Positions 38,213 through 47,404 of a stretch of DNA of 64,000 bases are shown one piece after another. Source of the stretch: Pseudomonadota bacterium (lineage in GTDB: Bacteria > Pseudomonadota > Gammaproteobacteria > Pseudomonadales > Oceanobacteraceae); NCBI GenBank assembly GCA_030145845.1, contig JAIXHJ010000013.1, positions 53,328 through 117,327 of the forward strand, read 5' to 3'. The notes below the pieces were generated by a model. That model saw only the letters and a program-made list of their open reading frames with translations. It had not been told where the DNA came from and did no database searches. Every line of letters starts with the position of its first letter. Position 1 is the stretch's first letter. Both the position numbers and the translations under genes were made by a program.

Positions 38213-38566
38213 ATGAGCAACAAGAACACAATCATTCAGCAGATTGAAAACGCACAGCTGAAAGAGTCTGTACCGGCATTCGGCCCTGGTGACACTGTCG
38301 TTGTACAGGTTAAGGTAAAAGAAGGTAACCGTGAGCGTCTGCAGGCGTTTGAAGGTGTGGTTATCGGTAAACGTAACCGTGGTCTGAACTCTGCGTTCAC
38401 CGTACGTAAGATCTCTCACGGTGTTGGCGTTGAGCGTACTTTCCAGACTCACAGCCCACTGGTTGACAGCATCGAAGTCAAACGTCGTGGTGACGTTCGT
38501 CAGGCGAAACTGTACTACCTGCGTGAGCGTAGCGGTAAGTCTGCACGTATCAAAGAAAAGGTTTAA
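38213..38566 (+). CDS. rplS: 50S ribosomal protein L19
   Basis: A 117-residue L19, located at the 30S-50S interface, with [19 protein letters not shown] near 26 and the C-terminal [21 protein letters not shown] 38213, preceded by AAGGAG, is the start; an earlier in-frame ATG at 38174 lies inside trmD and adds non-conserved residues. It is the last gene of the operon, ending before a strong terminator. Confidence 0.98.
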   Translation: MSNKNTIIQQIENAQLKESVPAFGPGDTVVVQVKVKEGNRERLQAFEGVVIGKRNRGLNSAFTVRKISHGVGVERTFQTHSPLVDSIEVKRRGDVRQAKLYYLRERSGKSARIKEKV

Positions 38567-38596
38567 TCCTGCTCTTTGCGTCAGTACGTTAAAAAA

Positions 38597-38619
38597 ACGG
38601 GCCTGGTGCCCGTTTTTTT
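38597..38619 (+). terminator. Rho-independent terminator of the rpsP operon
   Basis: Stem ACGGGC/GCCCGT with a five-base loop, followed by seven T; 30 bases past rplS. Confidence 0.9.
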
Positions 38620-38775
38620 ATGCCTGTTTGTCCGCCTGTCATAATGCGGCGGTATACTGCAGGAACACATTTACTGACACTTGGCTGCTTGACTCCCTGT
38701 TGGTCATTTGAAAGGGTTAGCAGCTTTGCTGACATGGCTTCTGGCCGGTCATTCTCCGGATATAAAGGTACAGGA

Positions 38776-39639
38776 ATGAAAAAGACGCTTCTGGCTGCTG
38801 CTCTTGGTCTGGCGCTGATGGCGCCGGCTTATGCCGCCGACACTGACAGCACGGTTGCCCTGGAGCAACAGGTTGAAAACAAACTGGTCGCTGCTTTCGG
38901 CCCCCGTCTGCAGGTACGTGAAGTGGCTGCGCTGGCTGACGGTCAGATTCTGGAAGTGGTGCTGGTGGACGGTTCCATCATGCATATGACACCGGATCTG
39001 AACCATTTCATCTACCGCGATGAGCTGTATCAGCTGGGTGAAGATGGCCCGGCCAACGTAACCCAGAACCGTAATAATCCGAAGCGTGCGGCAGCCATGG
39101 CGGCCCTGGCGGATGATAAAACCGTACTGTTCAGCGCCAAGGGTGAGCAGAAAGCGCTGATCAATGTGTTTACGGATATCGACTGTGGTTACTGCCAGAA
39201 GCTGCATCAGGAAATTCCGCGCCTGAATGAGCTGGGCATCACGGTCCGTTACCTGGCTTACCCGCGTTCCGGCATCAAGAATCCGCAGACCGGTGAGCTG
39301 ACTGATTCCTACCTCAAGGCCAATTATGTCTGGTGTCAGGCCGACCGTAAGGCGGCGATGAGCACCATGAAGAATACCCAGCGTGAAATCAGCATGCTGG
39401 GGCAGCGCCTGCGTCAGGGCGGAGCCGTGATGCTGGAAGACCAGTACCGCGCACTGACCGCACAGATGCAGGAAATGATGGATAAGAGCAAAGACTGTGG
39501 CGCTCCGATTGCGGAAGAGTACAGTCTGGGTTCTGAAATGGGAGTGACCGGTACGCCGGCGATCGTACTGGAAGACGGTCGTCTGTTTCCGGGTTACCTG
39601 CCGGCAGATGAACTGGCACGTCGTATCGGCGTTCTCTGA
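38776..39639 (+). CDS. dsbC: Periplasmic disulfide isomerase DsbC
   Basis: A 287-residue DsbC. A Sec signal peptide (about 1-21, ending AYA) is followed by the dimerisation domain and a thioredoxin fold with the active site CGYC (Cys137, Cys140) and cis-Pro loop GTPAIV. Two more Cys (near 198 and 258) match the structural disulfide of DsbC. The isomerase part has an insertion rich in Gln and Met (about 205-250) that makes it longer than the E. coli protein. ATG 38776 gives the signal peptide; longer frames upstream do not. It has its own terminator. Confidence 0.93.
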   Translation: MKKTLLAAALGLALMAPAYAADTDSTVALEQQVENKLVAAFGPRLQVREVAALADGQILEVVLVDGSIMHMTPDLNHFIYRDELYQLGEDGPANVTQNRNNPKRAAAMAALADDKTVLFSAKGEQKALINVFTDIDCGYCQKLHQEIPRLNELGITVRYLAYPRSGIKNPQTGELTDSYLKANYVWCQADRKAAMSTMKNTQREISMLGQRLRQGGAVMLEDQYRALTAQMQEMMDKSKDCGAPIAEEYSLGSEMGVTGTPAIVLEDGRLFPGYLPADELARRIGVL

Positions 39640-39662
39640 CTGAGCGTCCGTTCCCTGCAAAA

Positions 39663-39690
39663 AACCGGCTGCCCTGCAGCCGGTTTTTTT
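39663..39690 (+). terminator. Rho-independent terminator of dsbC
   Basis: Nine-base arms AACCGGCTG/CAGCCGGTT with a five-base loop, followed by seven T. Confidence 0.92.
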
Positions 39691-39731
39691 ATGCCGGTTT
39701 TATGACACCTGGGTGTCAGGCTTTTAACCAC

Positions 39732-40416
39732 TTATCCACACAGCTCTGAGTCAGTGTTCACTAGCCTGTCGCGCCCGGTATAACGTTTTTCTGCCGCTTT
39801 TATTCAGTCGCTACTGATCAGGGCTTCATTTTGGCGCACGCTGAACTCTGATGAGGCAGGTTATGCACATGGCCGCTTTTACCGCCTGCATAGCGGTCAA
39901 TTTGTCCCCAAATATTGCAGTTTTGCTATTGATTTTTATAAGTGATTGAAAAATAAAGACTTTTTTGTTTGGTTAAAAAATAGTCAATCTGTAATGATCC
40001 CCGTATTTATGCTGTTCAGCCACACATATAAATAACTTACCAACAAAGTTACCCACAGAATCTGTGGACAGTAAAAATGCTCCTGAACAACTGTTGATAG
40101 ATCTGACACAAATAGGCGGAAATATTTCTGCGATGGCTTGACGGTATTGCGTAAGCGTGGTTATGCACAAATCAGCGGCGGATGTTCTGAACGTAAATTC
40201 AAAAGTCAAAAAACTGAAACATTTGCTTGAATAATCTGTAAGTCATTGAAATATAAGCTACTGACAGGCTGGTTTATTTTCAGTCAAATTGACACGAGGC
40301 CGCATAATGACTGGCCTGGCACGACTTTTCACAAAGTTTTCCAGTGTTTTATCCACAGAAATTGTGAATAACGTCCGGAACCCTGTAAAAATCAGGGCCG
40401 GACGGGCTGTGGATGA
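39732..40416. other. AT-rich convergent gap with a cluster of DnaA boxes
   Basis: In about 690 bases there are five exact matches to TTWTNCACA: 39732-39740, 39861-39869, 40161-40169, 40349-40357 (plus strand) and 40363-40371 (minus strand). One-mismatch boxes are at 40049-40057 (TTACCCACA) and 40408-40416 (minus strand). A very AT-rich block lies at about 39900-40000 and another at 40190-40260. There is no convincing gene. The layout resembles a DnaA-binding locus, either an origin or a titration site. dnaA and the gidA/mnmG genes are absent from the window, and the rpsP operon would run head-on to a fork starting here, which argues against oriC. Confidence 0.55.
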
Positions 40417-40428
40417 CTTATTAGCCAG

Positions 40429-41247
40429 TCAGATATCGTCAATGACGTCTTCATTTGTGATATTGAGGAATAAATCCATCGAGCTGTGTGGCTCTGTATT
40501 CAGGGACGCCTGTATCCGTGGTGGCAGCGATGTGCTCCAGTCAAAGCGTTGCAGCAGCTGACGGAAGATACGGTCGGGCGGCGCAACAAAGGTCAGTGCT
40601 TCTCCGCTGAGCGGGTGCTCAACCGTCAGCTCACTGGCATGCAACAGCAGGCGCGGGGCATCCAGATGATCACGGAAGTAACGGCTGTGACGGCCTTTGC
40701 CGTAACGGGCATCACCGATAATGGGATGGGCCAGATGTTTCAGGTGACGGCGGATCTGGTGCTTGCGGCCGGTATGAGGCGTGCATTCCAGCAGGGAGTA
40801 GCGTGACTGCGGGTACTTGTCGACCGCCACCGGGATTTCCACCTGAGCCAGAGTGCGGAAGTCGGTGATGGCTTCCTGTTCCGGCTTTTTCTTTTCATGC
40901 CTGGCGTATTTATCCACCGGCGGTGACATGGCGTAATCCAGATGGGTAAATTCCGGCATCCAGCCACGCACAATGGCCAGATATTTTTTCTCGACCGTGC
41001 GCTGGCGCCACAGGTCGGTGATACGGCTGGCCATCTCCTGACTGAGTGCAAAGGCGAGGACGCCGGATGTCGGCTTATCCAGCCGGTGCACCGGATACAC
41101 TCTCTGTCCCAGCTGATTACGCAGCAGCTGCAGGGCAAAGCGGGTTTCATGGCGGTCAATTTCGCTGCGGTGCACAAGCAGTCCACTGGGTTTGTTAATG
41201 ACCACCATGGCATCGTCGCGGTAAAGGATATCGAGTTCAGTGGACAT
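40429..41247 (-). CDS. truC: tRNA pseudouridine synthase C (TruC)
   Basis: A 272-residue RluA-family synthase that modifies U65 in tRNAs. The catalytic Asp57 lies in HRLDKPTSG; the TruC-typical GDARYGKGRHSRYFR follows near 195 and PRLLLHASEL near 217. It has no S4 domain, as expected for TruC. It is probably transcribed with the hydrolase and DinB genes upstream on the same strand; the gaps are 66 and 36 bases. Confidence 0.92.
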   Translation of the reverse strand: MSTELDILYRDDAMVVINKPSGLLVHRSEIDRHETRFALQLLRNQLGQRVYPVHRLDKPTSGVLAFALSQEMASRITDLWRQRTVEKKYLAIVRGWMPEFTHLDYAMSPPVDKYARHEKKKPEQEAITDFRTLAQVEIPVAVDKYPQSRYSLLECTPHTGRKHQIRRHLKHLAHPIIGDARYGKGRHSRYFRDHLDAPRLLLHASELTVEHPLSGEALTFVAPPDRIFRQLLQRFDWSTSLPPRIQASLNTEPHSSMDLFLNITNEDVIDDI

Positions 41248-41313
41248 GATTTCTCCGGCGCAAAGCGCGCGACTTTACCCCACCCGGGCCGCTTTCCCAA
41301 GCCTGTTGCCGCT

Positions 41314-42183
41314 TCAGGAAGGCTGGCGCAGGTTATCGAAGCCGGCGCCCGCGGAGGACGGGCCGCTGCAGCGAAATTCCAGCAGGGCTGAAACCAGGTT
41401 GCCCGGATCTTCGAGCTGTGGGTAATGGCCGGTCTGCAGCTGAACATGACGCTTGCCGGCCAGTGCGGGCAAAGCCCGCGCCAGCGGGTCATAGTGACCG
41501 CTGATCACCTGCAGCGACGGCAGCTGCTCTGCCAGACTGTCCCACTCGCGGCATAAGGGCAGCTCATAGCGGTAATTGAACATGCGTGGCAGAACATGCA
41601 GACCCTGATGGGCGCACAGCAGTTGCCAGCTGTCGCGCAGGCGCTGAGTGGTCAGTGGCGCGTACGGGCCGGTGAGTTTTTCCAGATAGCGGCCATACAG
41701 GCCTTCGCTGACCAGTGGGCTGAGCAGGTGACCGGAAGGGCCGGACAGCCAGCGCTCGCGCCACAGATAAGCGTCGCGGTCACCGCACAGCCGCGGCGCC
41801 AGCCAGCTGATGGCAGAGGGTTGCAGGGTGTGCTCTGCATTCAGCAGTGCCCAGCTGACGGCAGCCCCGTAACCATGGCCGATCAGCTGGTAATGGCTGA
41901 CGTTGAGATAGCGCAGCAGGCTGAGCACCAGAGCGGCCTGGTCGGCCAGCCGGTAGTCATGCTGCTGTGGTTTGTCGGAATCACCGCAGCCGAGAAAATC
42001 CAGGGTAATCAGACGGAACTGGCCGCACAACATGGGCCAGATCATATGCCAGTCCCAGCTGTTGCCGGGCAGGCCGTGCAGCAGCAACAGCACCGGGCCA
42101 TCCCCCTGGTCGTGGTAACTGATCTGATGTCCCTGCCAGCGGAAATCCAGCTGCTGGCTGCGCCAGATATTGGGATTAAGCAA
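41314..42183 (-). CDS. Alpha/beta hydrolase-fold protein lacking the nucleophile
   Basis: A 289-residue alpha/beta hydrolase with the epoxide-hydrolase/dehalogenase-like start (LLLLHGLPGNSWDW, then LDFLGCGDSDKP). The nucleophile elbow, usually GHSxG or GHDxG, reads GHGYG at 102-106, so Gly104 occupies the catalytic position. The acid (Asp in SGHYDPLA) and His (TGHYPQLEDP) remain. The protein is therefore probably not a standard hydrolase; it could bind a ligand or use another residue. It is flanked by dinB-like and truC genes on the same strand. Confidence 0.85.
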   Translation of the reverse strand: MLNPNIWRSQQLDFRWQGHQISYHDQGDGPVLLLLHGLPGNSWDWHMIWPMLCGQFRLITLDFLGCGDSDKPQQHDYRLADQAALVLSLLRYLNVSHYQLIGHGYGAAVSWALLNAEHTLQPSAISWLAPRLCGDRDAYLWRERWLSGPSGHLLSPLVSEGLYGRYLEKLTGPYAPLTTQRLRDSWQLLCAHQGLHVLPRMFNYRYELPLCREWDSLAEQLPSLQVISGHYDPLARALPALAGKRHVQLQTGHYPQLEDPGNLVSALLEFRCSGPSSAGAGFDNLRQPS

Positions 42184-42219
42184 ATCGTCTCCTCAGCTTC
42201 CGTTCCTGATGGTGGTCGT

Positions 42220-42750
42220 TCAGAGGTCGTCCTCCGCTGGCATAAACAGCAGATCGGTCACGCCGTAATCCACGCCGTGCTGGCTGAGGGCAGCGGTTAT
42301 CTGACCGCGGTGATGGGTCTGATGATTAAACAGGTGCTGCAGTACCCGGTCGAGGGGCTGGCTTCTGTCTTCGCCAGCACTGCTGGTGTATTGCAGAACT
42401 GCATGAATATCGTCAGCGCGCAGCAGGTCGCACCAGCGGATCATCAGATCATCGAGACGGGCGCGCAGTGGCTGCAGCTGTGGCACATCATGCACCAGGG
42501 TCTGATCCAGTGCGGTGGGCGTGGGCAGGTCCCGCAGTTCTTCCAGAATGGGAAAAATCTGCGCCAGACGTTTGAGCCACAGCAGATCAGTCACCAGCAG
42601 ATGATTCCAGCTGCCCAGCAGGGAACCGAAAAACAGTCCGCAGGGCGCGGCCAGCTGTTCACTGCTCAGCTGTGCACAGGCGGTGGTCAGCTGCCGGTTC
42701 TGCCAGCGGTTGTAGCGTGCATAGCGCCGGTAGTGATCAGACCAGGACAT
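42220..42750 (-). CDS. DinB-family metal-binding protein
   Basis: A 176-residue four-helix-bundle protein of the DinB/YfiT superfamily. Its three expected metal ligands are visible: the His in SWNHLLVTD (about 49) and the two His of NHQTHHRGQI (about 142-146). Bacterial members include thiol transferases and DNA-damage-induced proteins of unknown activity. It heads the DinB-hydrolase-truC cluster and is divergent from the metallopeptidase-barrel gene. Confidence 0.88.
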   Translation of the reverse strand: MSWSDHYRRYARYNRWQNRQLTTACAQLSSEQLAAPCGLFFGSLLGSWNHLLVTDLLWLKRLAQIFPILEELRDLPTPTALDQTLVHDVPQLQPLRARLDDLMIRWCDLLRADDIHAVLQYTSSAGEDRSQPLDRVLQHLFNHQTHHRGQITAALSQHGVDYGVTDLLFMPAEDDL

Positions 42751-42913
42751 ACCTCTCTCCCTGACGGTTGCAGCCTTTTATTGTTATTGGCTGTGGGTCT
42801 GTGAACAGTGCTAACTCTATGTCACGGAAACAGGCTGAGCAACTGCTCAGCTGTGTTGTTGCTGTCATATTATTCGGCTATCGTGCCGGTCACTCTGTGC
42901 TTAAGGATAGTGT

Positions 42914-45718
42914 ATGAGCTGCTGCCTGAAATCCCTGCTGATCCTGCTGGCTGGTCTGCTGATGATGCCGGCACTGGCCGTTCCCGTGGCCTGGGATGAG
43001 GACGGTGATATCTGGCGTACCCGTACCTCTGAGCATTTTGCCATTCATTACCGCGACAGCTACGACGCCATGGCGCAGCGGGCGTTGAGCATTGCCGAGC
43101 GGGTGCACCAGGAACTGGTGCCGTTTTTTGTGCAGTCGCCGGCGGTCCGTACCCATATTGTGCTGACCGACGAGGTCGATTATTCCAACGGCTGGGCCAC
43201 GCCGCTGCCGTTTTCACAGATACGCCTGTTCGCCAGTCCACCGGAGGATGTCAGCGGACTGGAGCATATGGATGAGTGGCTGCATGGTCTGATCCGGCAT
43301 GAGTATGTACACACCCTGCACCTGAACATGAGCCGTGGCATTGTCCGCACAGGGCGCAGTGTCTTCGGCCGTTTCTATCTGCTGTTTCCGCATATTTTCA
43401 CCCCGTCGCTGTTCACCGAAGGGCTGGCGGTGTATCTGGAAACCAATCATGAACTGGGGTATGGCCGTCTGGATGGCAGTCTGTACGCCATGGAAATGCG
43501 TGCCGAGGTGGCGTCCGGCCATCCGGACCAGCTCACCGAAGCCGTACTGCCGCTGCGTGACTGGCCGCTGGGTAAAAACTATCTGTATGGCGCCTGGTTC
43601 TTTGAATATCTGGCGCAGACCTATGGCGAGGCCGCGCTCAGTGACTATCTCAACCGTTACAGTGGCCAGCTGATTCCATACTTCCTGCAGAACTCAACCG
43701 TGCGCGGCACGCTGGGTAAGACGTTTCCGCTGTTATGGCAGGATTACCTCGACTGGCTGGCGATACGTTTCGGTGCGCAGAGCGGCAGCCCCGGGCAGGC
43801 CGGGGCTGCCGTACAGTCCCTGCCATTGCTGCCTGACCGGCGTCAGGTGATCGCGGCGGCCGGCGACGATCTGCTGGTGGTGGTGAACAATGCCGAAGAC
43901 CGGCCCTATGTCAGCCGCTGGTCAGCCGCCGGGGAGGTGTGGCAGGAAGAGCGCCTGACGGCGGCAAAAAATATCAGCGATATTGACCGCCGCGCGGATG
44001 GCACTCTGGCCGTGTCGCGCCAGATTCCGTATGCCTCCGGCCGGGTGCTGAATGATGTTTTCCTCTGGTCCGGTGACGGGGGCTGGCAGCGGCTGACGCA
44101 GCAGGGGCGTTTCCGTAAGGTGCGCTGGAGCCCGGATGGGCAAACGCTTTACAGCAGCCGTAAGGATCACGGCCGCAGTGAACTCTGGCGCATCAGCACG
44201 GATGGGGATGCGAGGCGTCTGTGGCAGTCGCCGCCACGGACCGTCCTGGGCGGCTTTGATATCAGTCCGGACGGACAAGCGCTGGTGGCGGCGGTCAAGC
44301 GCCCGCAGCAGGGCTGGAATCTGGAACGGCTCGATCTGACTTCCCTGCGCTGGCAGCCGCTGACCGACAGCCGGGCAACAGAGAACGATCCGCGTTATCT
44401 GCCGGATGGCCGCATTCTCTACAGCGCCGATTACGACGGTGTGTATAACCTGTTTGCGCTGTCCCCGCAGAGCGGAGACACCGAACAGTGGACGCAGCTG
44501 AGCAGTGGGGCCTTTACCCCGCAATGGCTGAACGGCCGTGTGGCCTGGCAGGAATACACGGCGGCAGGTTATCAGCTGCAGATCTCAACTCCACAGGTGG
44601 TGCGGCACTTCAATATTGCTGAGTATCAGGGCCGCTACGATTACCCGCCGGCCGTGACTGAGACGGTGCCGTCGGAGGTGACAGACTACAGCCCCTGGCC
44701 GACTGTGCGGCCGCATTACTGGTGGCCGCTGCTGGCGCTGGATGAGTATTCATCATCACTGGGGCTGGGGACCAGTGGCAGTGATGCCCTGGGACGCCAC
44801 AGTTACACGCTGGCCGCGAGCTGGGATTTCCGTCAGGACTGGTCGGATTTCAGCGCCACTTACACGTATGACAACCGCTGGACGCTGTACTGGCAGCGCA
44901 CGCACTCCTTTACCGATCTGGATCTGAATATCGACGACAACTGGTATGCGACGCGGGAAGATCTGTTCGGTGTGCGCCGTAACCATATTCTGGACCTGTA
45001 TGAAGATCAGCTGCAGCTGGCGGCCGGGCTGACCGCTGACCATGAAAAAATCGTGCGTACCCCGCAGGGCGTGTACGCCAGTCAGGGAGTGGAAGAGACC
45101 CTGGCCGGGCTGGCACTGACGTTCGATAACCGCGAGGCTTACCGCAATGTACCGGGTACCGGCTGGGGCAGTTATCTGGATCTGGTGTATGAATCCAATG
45201 ACGTGCTCAACAGTGATTACAACGGCGATCTGTGGCAGGCACAGTGGAACCACACCTTTGATCTGCCGGGCCGGCAGACGCTCAGTCTGCATGCGGCCGG
45301 GGGCTGGGCGGATCAGGAGGCCGGGCCGTTCTCTCTGGGCGGGCTGGACAGTGAAGAGAGTCTGCTGTTCGGCCGTGATCAGTTCAGTCTGCCGGGCTAC
45401 GACGATCATGTTCTTATCGGCCACCAGTATTACAGCGGGCGGCTGAATTACCGCGCCTGGCTGGCACGGGTGGAACGTAACTGGGGGCTGACGCCATTCG
45501 GGCTGGGCGATATTTCTGCCGATCTGTGGCTGCAGAGCGCCAGTGCCTGGTTCCGTGACCAGCATAACCCGCAACTCAGCAGTGTCGGCGCGGAGCTGGT
45601 GGTGGATCTGGTGCTGGGTTACAGCCTGGCCGTACCGGTCCGCTTCGGGCTGGCGCAGGGGCTGGATGACGAACGGGGTAAAACCCAGGGGTACGTCCGT
45701 ATGCAGCTGACATTCTGA
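42914..45718 (+). CDS. Exported metallopeptidase-propeller-outer-membrane barrel fusion
   Basis: A 934-residue protein with a signal peptide (about 1-22). Residues 30-290 form a peptidase-MA-like gluzincin: HEYVH at 129-133 and Glu169 in FTEGLAVYLE complete a zinc site. Residues about 300-570 carry TolB/WD40-like blades (WSPDGQTLYSS, ISPDGQALVAA, LPDGRILYS). From about 600 on, alternating aromatic beta strands end in YVRMQLTF, the C-terminal Phe signature of an outer-membrane barrel. It may be a surface protease displayed by its own barrel; the substrate is unknown. It is transcribed away from dinB. Confidence 0.85.
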   Translation: MSCCLKSLLILLAGLLMMPALAVPVAWDEDGDIWRTRTSEHFAIHYRDSYDAMAQRALSIAERVHQELVPFFVQSPAVRTHIVLTDEVDYSNGWATPLPFSQIRLFASPPEDVSGLEHMDEWLHGLIRHEYVHTLHLNMSRGIVRTGRSVFGRFYLLFPHIFTPSLFTEGLAVYLETNHELGYGRLDGSLYAMEMRAEVASGHPDQLTEAVLPLRDWPLGKNYLYGAWFFEYLAQTYGEAALSDYLNRYSGQLIPYFLQNSTVRGTLGKTFPLLWQDYLDWLAIRFGAQSGSPGQAGAAVQSLPLLPDRRQVIAAAGDDLLVVVNNAEDRPYVSRWSAAGEVWQEERLTAAKNISDIDRRADGTLAVSRQIPYASGRVLNDVFLWSGDGGWQRLTQQGRFRKVRWSPDGQTLYSSRKDHGRSELWRISTDGDARRLWQSPPRTVLGGFDISPDGQALVAAVKRPQQGWNLERLDLTSLRWQPLTDSRATENDPRYLPDGRILYSADYDGVYNLFALSPQSGDTEQWTQLSSGAFTPQWLNGRVAWQEYTAAGYQLQISTPQVVRHFNIAEYQGRYDYPPAVTETVPSEVTDYSPWPTVRPHYWWPLLALDEYSSSLGLGTSGSDALGRHSYTLAASWDFRQDWSDFSATYTYDNRWTLYWQRTHSFTDLDLNIDDNWYATREDLFGVRRNHILDLYEDQLQLAAGLTADHEKIVRTPQGVYASQGVEETLAGLALTFDNREAYRNVPGTGWGSYLDLVYESNDVLNSDYNGDLWQAQWNHTFDLPGRQTLSLHAAGGWADQEAGPFSLGGLDSEESLLFGRDQFSLPGYDDHVLIGHQYYSGRLNYRAWLARVERNWGLTPFGLGDISADLWLQSASAWFRDQHNPQLSSVGAELVVDLVLGYSLAVPVRFGLAQGLDDERGKTQGYVRMQLTF

Positions 45719-45813
45719 GTCATTTGCCAGCCCGGGGAATGATCACTGTCAGCGCCGCAGCGCGGGCTATCGGTTAGAATAGCGCGCAGATAACAAACAG
45801 AACCGGGATCGAT

Positions 45814-47403
45814 ATGGATTATTTGTGGGTATTGGTGGCTTTCGTCTGCGGCTTTCTGGTCCGGCAGCTGGGCATGCCACCTCTGGTCGGGTACCTGATG
45901 GCAGGCTTCGGCCTGCATGCACTGGGGGTGAAACCGGCCGGCAGTCTGGAGACGCTGGCGGATCTGGGGATCACCCTGATGCTGTTTACCATCGGTCTGA
46001 AACTGAATGTGCGTGAGCTGATCCGTAAGGAAGTGCTGCTGACCAGTATCAGCCACACGGCTATCTGGCTGGTGCTGCTCACGGCAACCCTGATGCTGCT
46101 GGCATGGCTGGGCACCGGCTATTACTTCGATATTCCGCTCACCGCCCAGCTGCTGGTGGCCTTTGCCCTGAGTTTTTCCTCCACCGTGTGTGTGGTGAAA
46201 ATGCTGGAAGAAGCGTCGGAGCTGAAAGCGCGGCACGGCAAAATCGCCATCGGTATTCTGGTCATCCAGGATATTCTGGCGGTGGTCTTTCTGGTGGCTT
46301 CCACCGGTAAGGTACCGTCGCTCTGGGCCATTGGCCTGCTGGGGTTGTTCCTGATCCGGCCATTACTGGGCCGGCTGGTGGCGCAGGCCGGGCACGGCGA
46401 GCTGTTGCCGCTGCTGGGTTTTTTCCTGGCTCTGGGGGGGGCAGAACTGTTTTCTCTGGTCAACCTGAAGGGCGATCTGGGGGCGCTGATTGCCGGTATG
46501 CTGCTGGCGTCACATGCCAAATCTGCCGAGCTGTATAAAGCCCTGATGGGCTTCAAGGATCTGTTCCTGATCGGCTTTTTCCTGTCGATTGGCTTTACCG
46601 CACTGCCATCGCTGGATATGACGCTGACGGCGCTGGCTCTGACGCTGGTGCTGCTGTTCAAGTTCGGCCTGTTTTTCCTGCTGCTGGCACGCATGAATGT
46701 TTCCGGCCGCTCGTCCTATCTGAGTGCGCTGGCGCTGACCAACTACAGTGAATTCGGCCTGATTGTCGCCAGCATCAGCGTCGACGCCGGCTGGCTGCCG
46801 CAGGACTGGCTGGTCATCATCGCGCTGGTGATGTCGGTGTCCTTTATTCTCAGCAGCTTTATTTACCGCCGTGCCCACCGGATTTATGCCGGTTACAAGG
46901 GCACCATCAACCGCTTCGAACGGCCGGAAGCTCATCAGGGGTTTGTCCAGCCGCCGGAAGCCGAAGTTCTGATTCTCGGTATGGGGCGGGTAGGGAAAGG
47001 CGCTTACAACGCACTGGAACGGGAATACGGGCGTAAAGTCTGGGGTGTGGAATCCGATGCCGAACGGGTTGCGGTGCTGCGCGAAGAAGGCATCAATGCG
47101 GTGGTGGGGGATTCGGACGATCTCGAATTCTGGGAACATATCAGCACGCAGGATATCCGCCTGGTGATGCTGGCCCTGCCGTCACAGACCGAGATGCTGA
47201 GTACTCTGGAGATGCTGCGTCTGGCTGGCTATCAGGGCAAGGTGGCGGCGGTTGCGCGGTATGAAGACGAACGCGGCGAACTGCTGCGCCGCGGTGTCGA
47301 TGTGGCGTTCAATTATTATTCTGAAGTCGGTGCCGGCTTTGCCGCTGAAAGCCGGCATCTGCTCAGCCCGGATGAACCCCTGCCGGTGGCCCAGCAGGTG
47401 TGA
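45814..47403 (+). CDS. CPA2-family cation:proton antiporter with NAD-binding TrkA-N domain
   Basis: A 529-residue inner-membrane protein. About 12 helices (residues 1-350) carry the CPA2 exchanger core: GYLMAGFGLHALG, FSSTVCVVK and LVIQDILAV. A cytosolic RCK/TrkA-N domain (about 380-500) has the Rossmann motif GMGRVGKG. It resembles the KefB/YbaL group that moves K+ or Na+ against protons. The LOG gene lies on the other strand and overlaps no more than its stop. Confidence 0.88.
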   Translation: MDYLWVLVAFVCGFLVRQLGMPPLVGYLMAGFGLHALGVKPAGSLETLADLGITLMLFTIGLKLNVRELIRKEVLLTSISHTAIWLVLLTATLMLLAWLGTGYYFDIPLTAQLLVAFALSFSSTVCVVKMLEEASELKARHGKIAIGILVIQDILAVVFLVASTGKVPSLWAIGLLGLFLIRPLLGRLVAQAGHGELLPLLGFFLALGGAELFSLVNLKGDLGALIAGMLLASHAKSAELYKALMGFKDLFLIGFFLSIGFTALPSLDMTLTALALTLVLLFKFGLFFLLLARMNVSGRSSYLSALALTNYSEFGLIVASISVDAGWLPQDWLVIIALVMSVSFILSSFIYRRAHRIYAGYKGTINRFERPEAHQGFVQPPEAEVLILGMGRVGKGAYNALEREYGRKVWGVESDAERVAVLREEGINAVVGDSDDLEFWEHISTQDIRLVMLALPSQTEMLSTLEMLRLAGYQGKVAAVARYEDERGELLRRGVDVAFNYYSEVGAGFAAESRHLLSPDEPLPVAQQV

Positions 47404-47404
47404 T

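Noticed and set aside
39732..40416. Calling this region the chromosomal oriC
   Set aside because: The DnaA boxes are real, but dnaA, dnaN and mnmG are absent and the rpsP operon would be transcribed against the fork; left as an open finding.
40289..40561. Plus-strand 90-codon frame at the right edge of the DnaA-box region
   Set aside because: Half of it lies opposite the well-supported truC gene, it has no ribosome site, and the non-overlapping part contains DnaA boxes.
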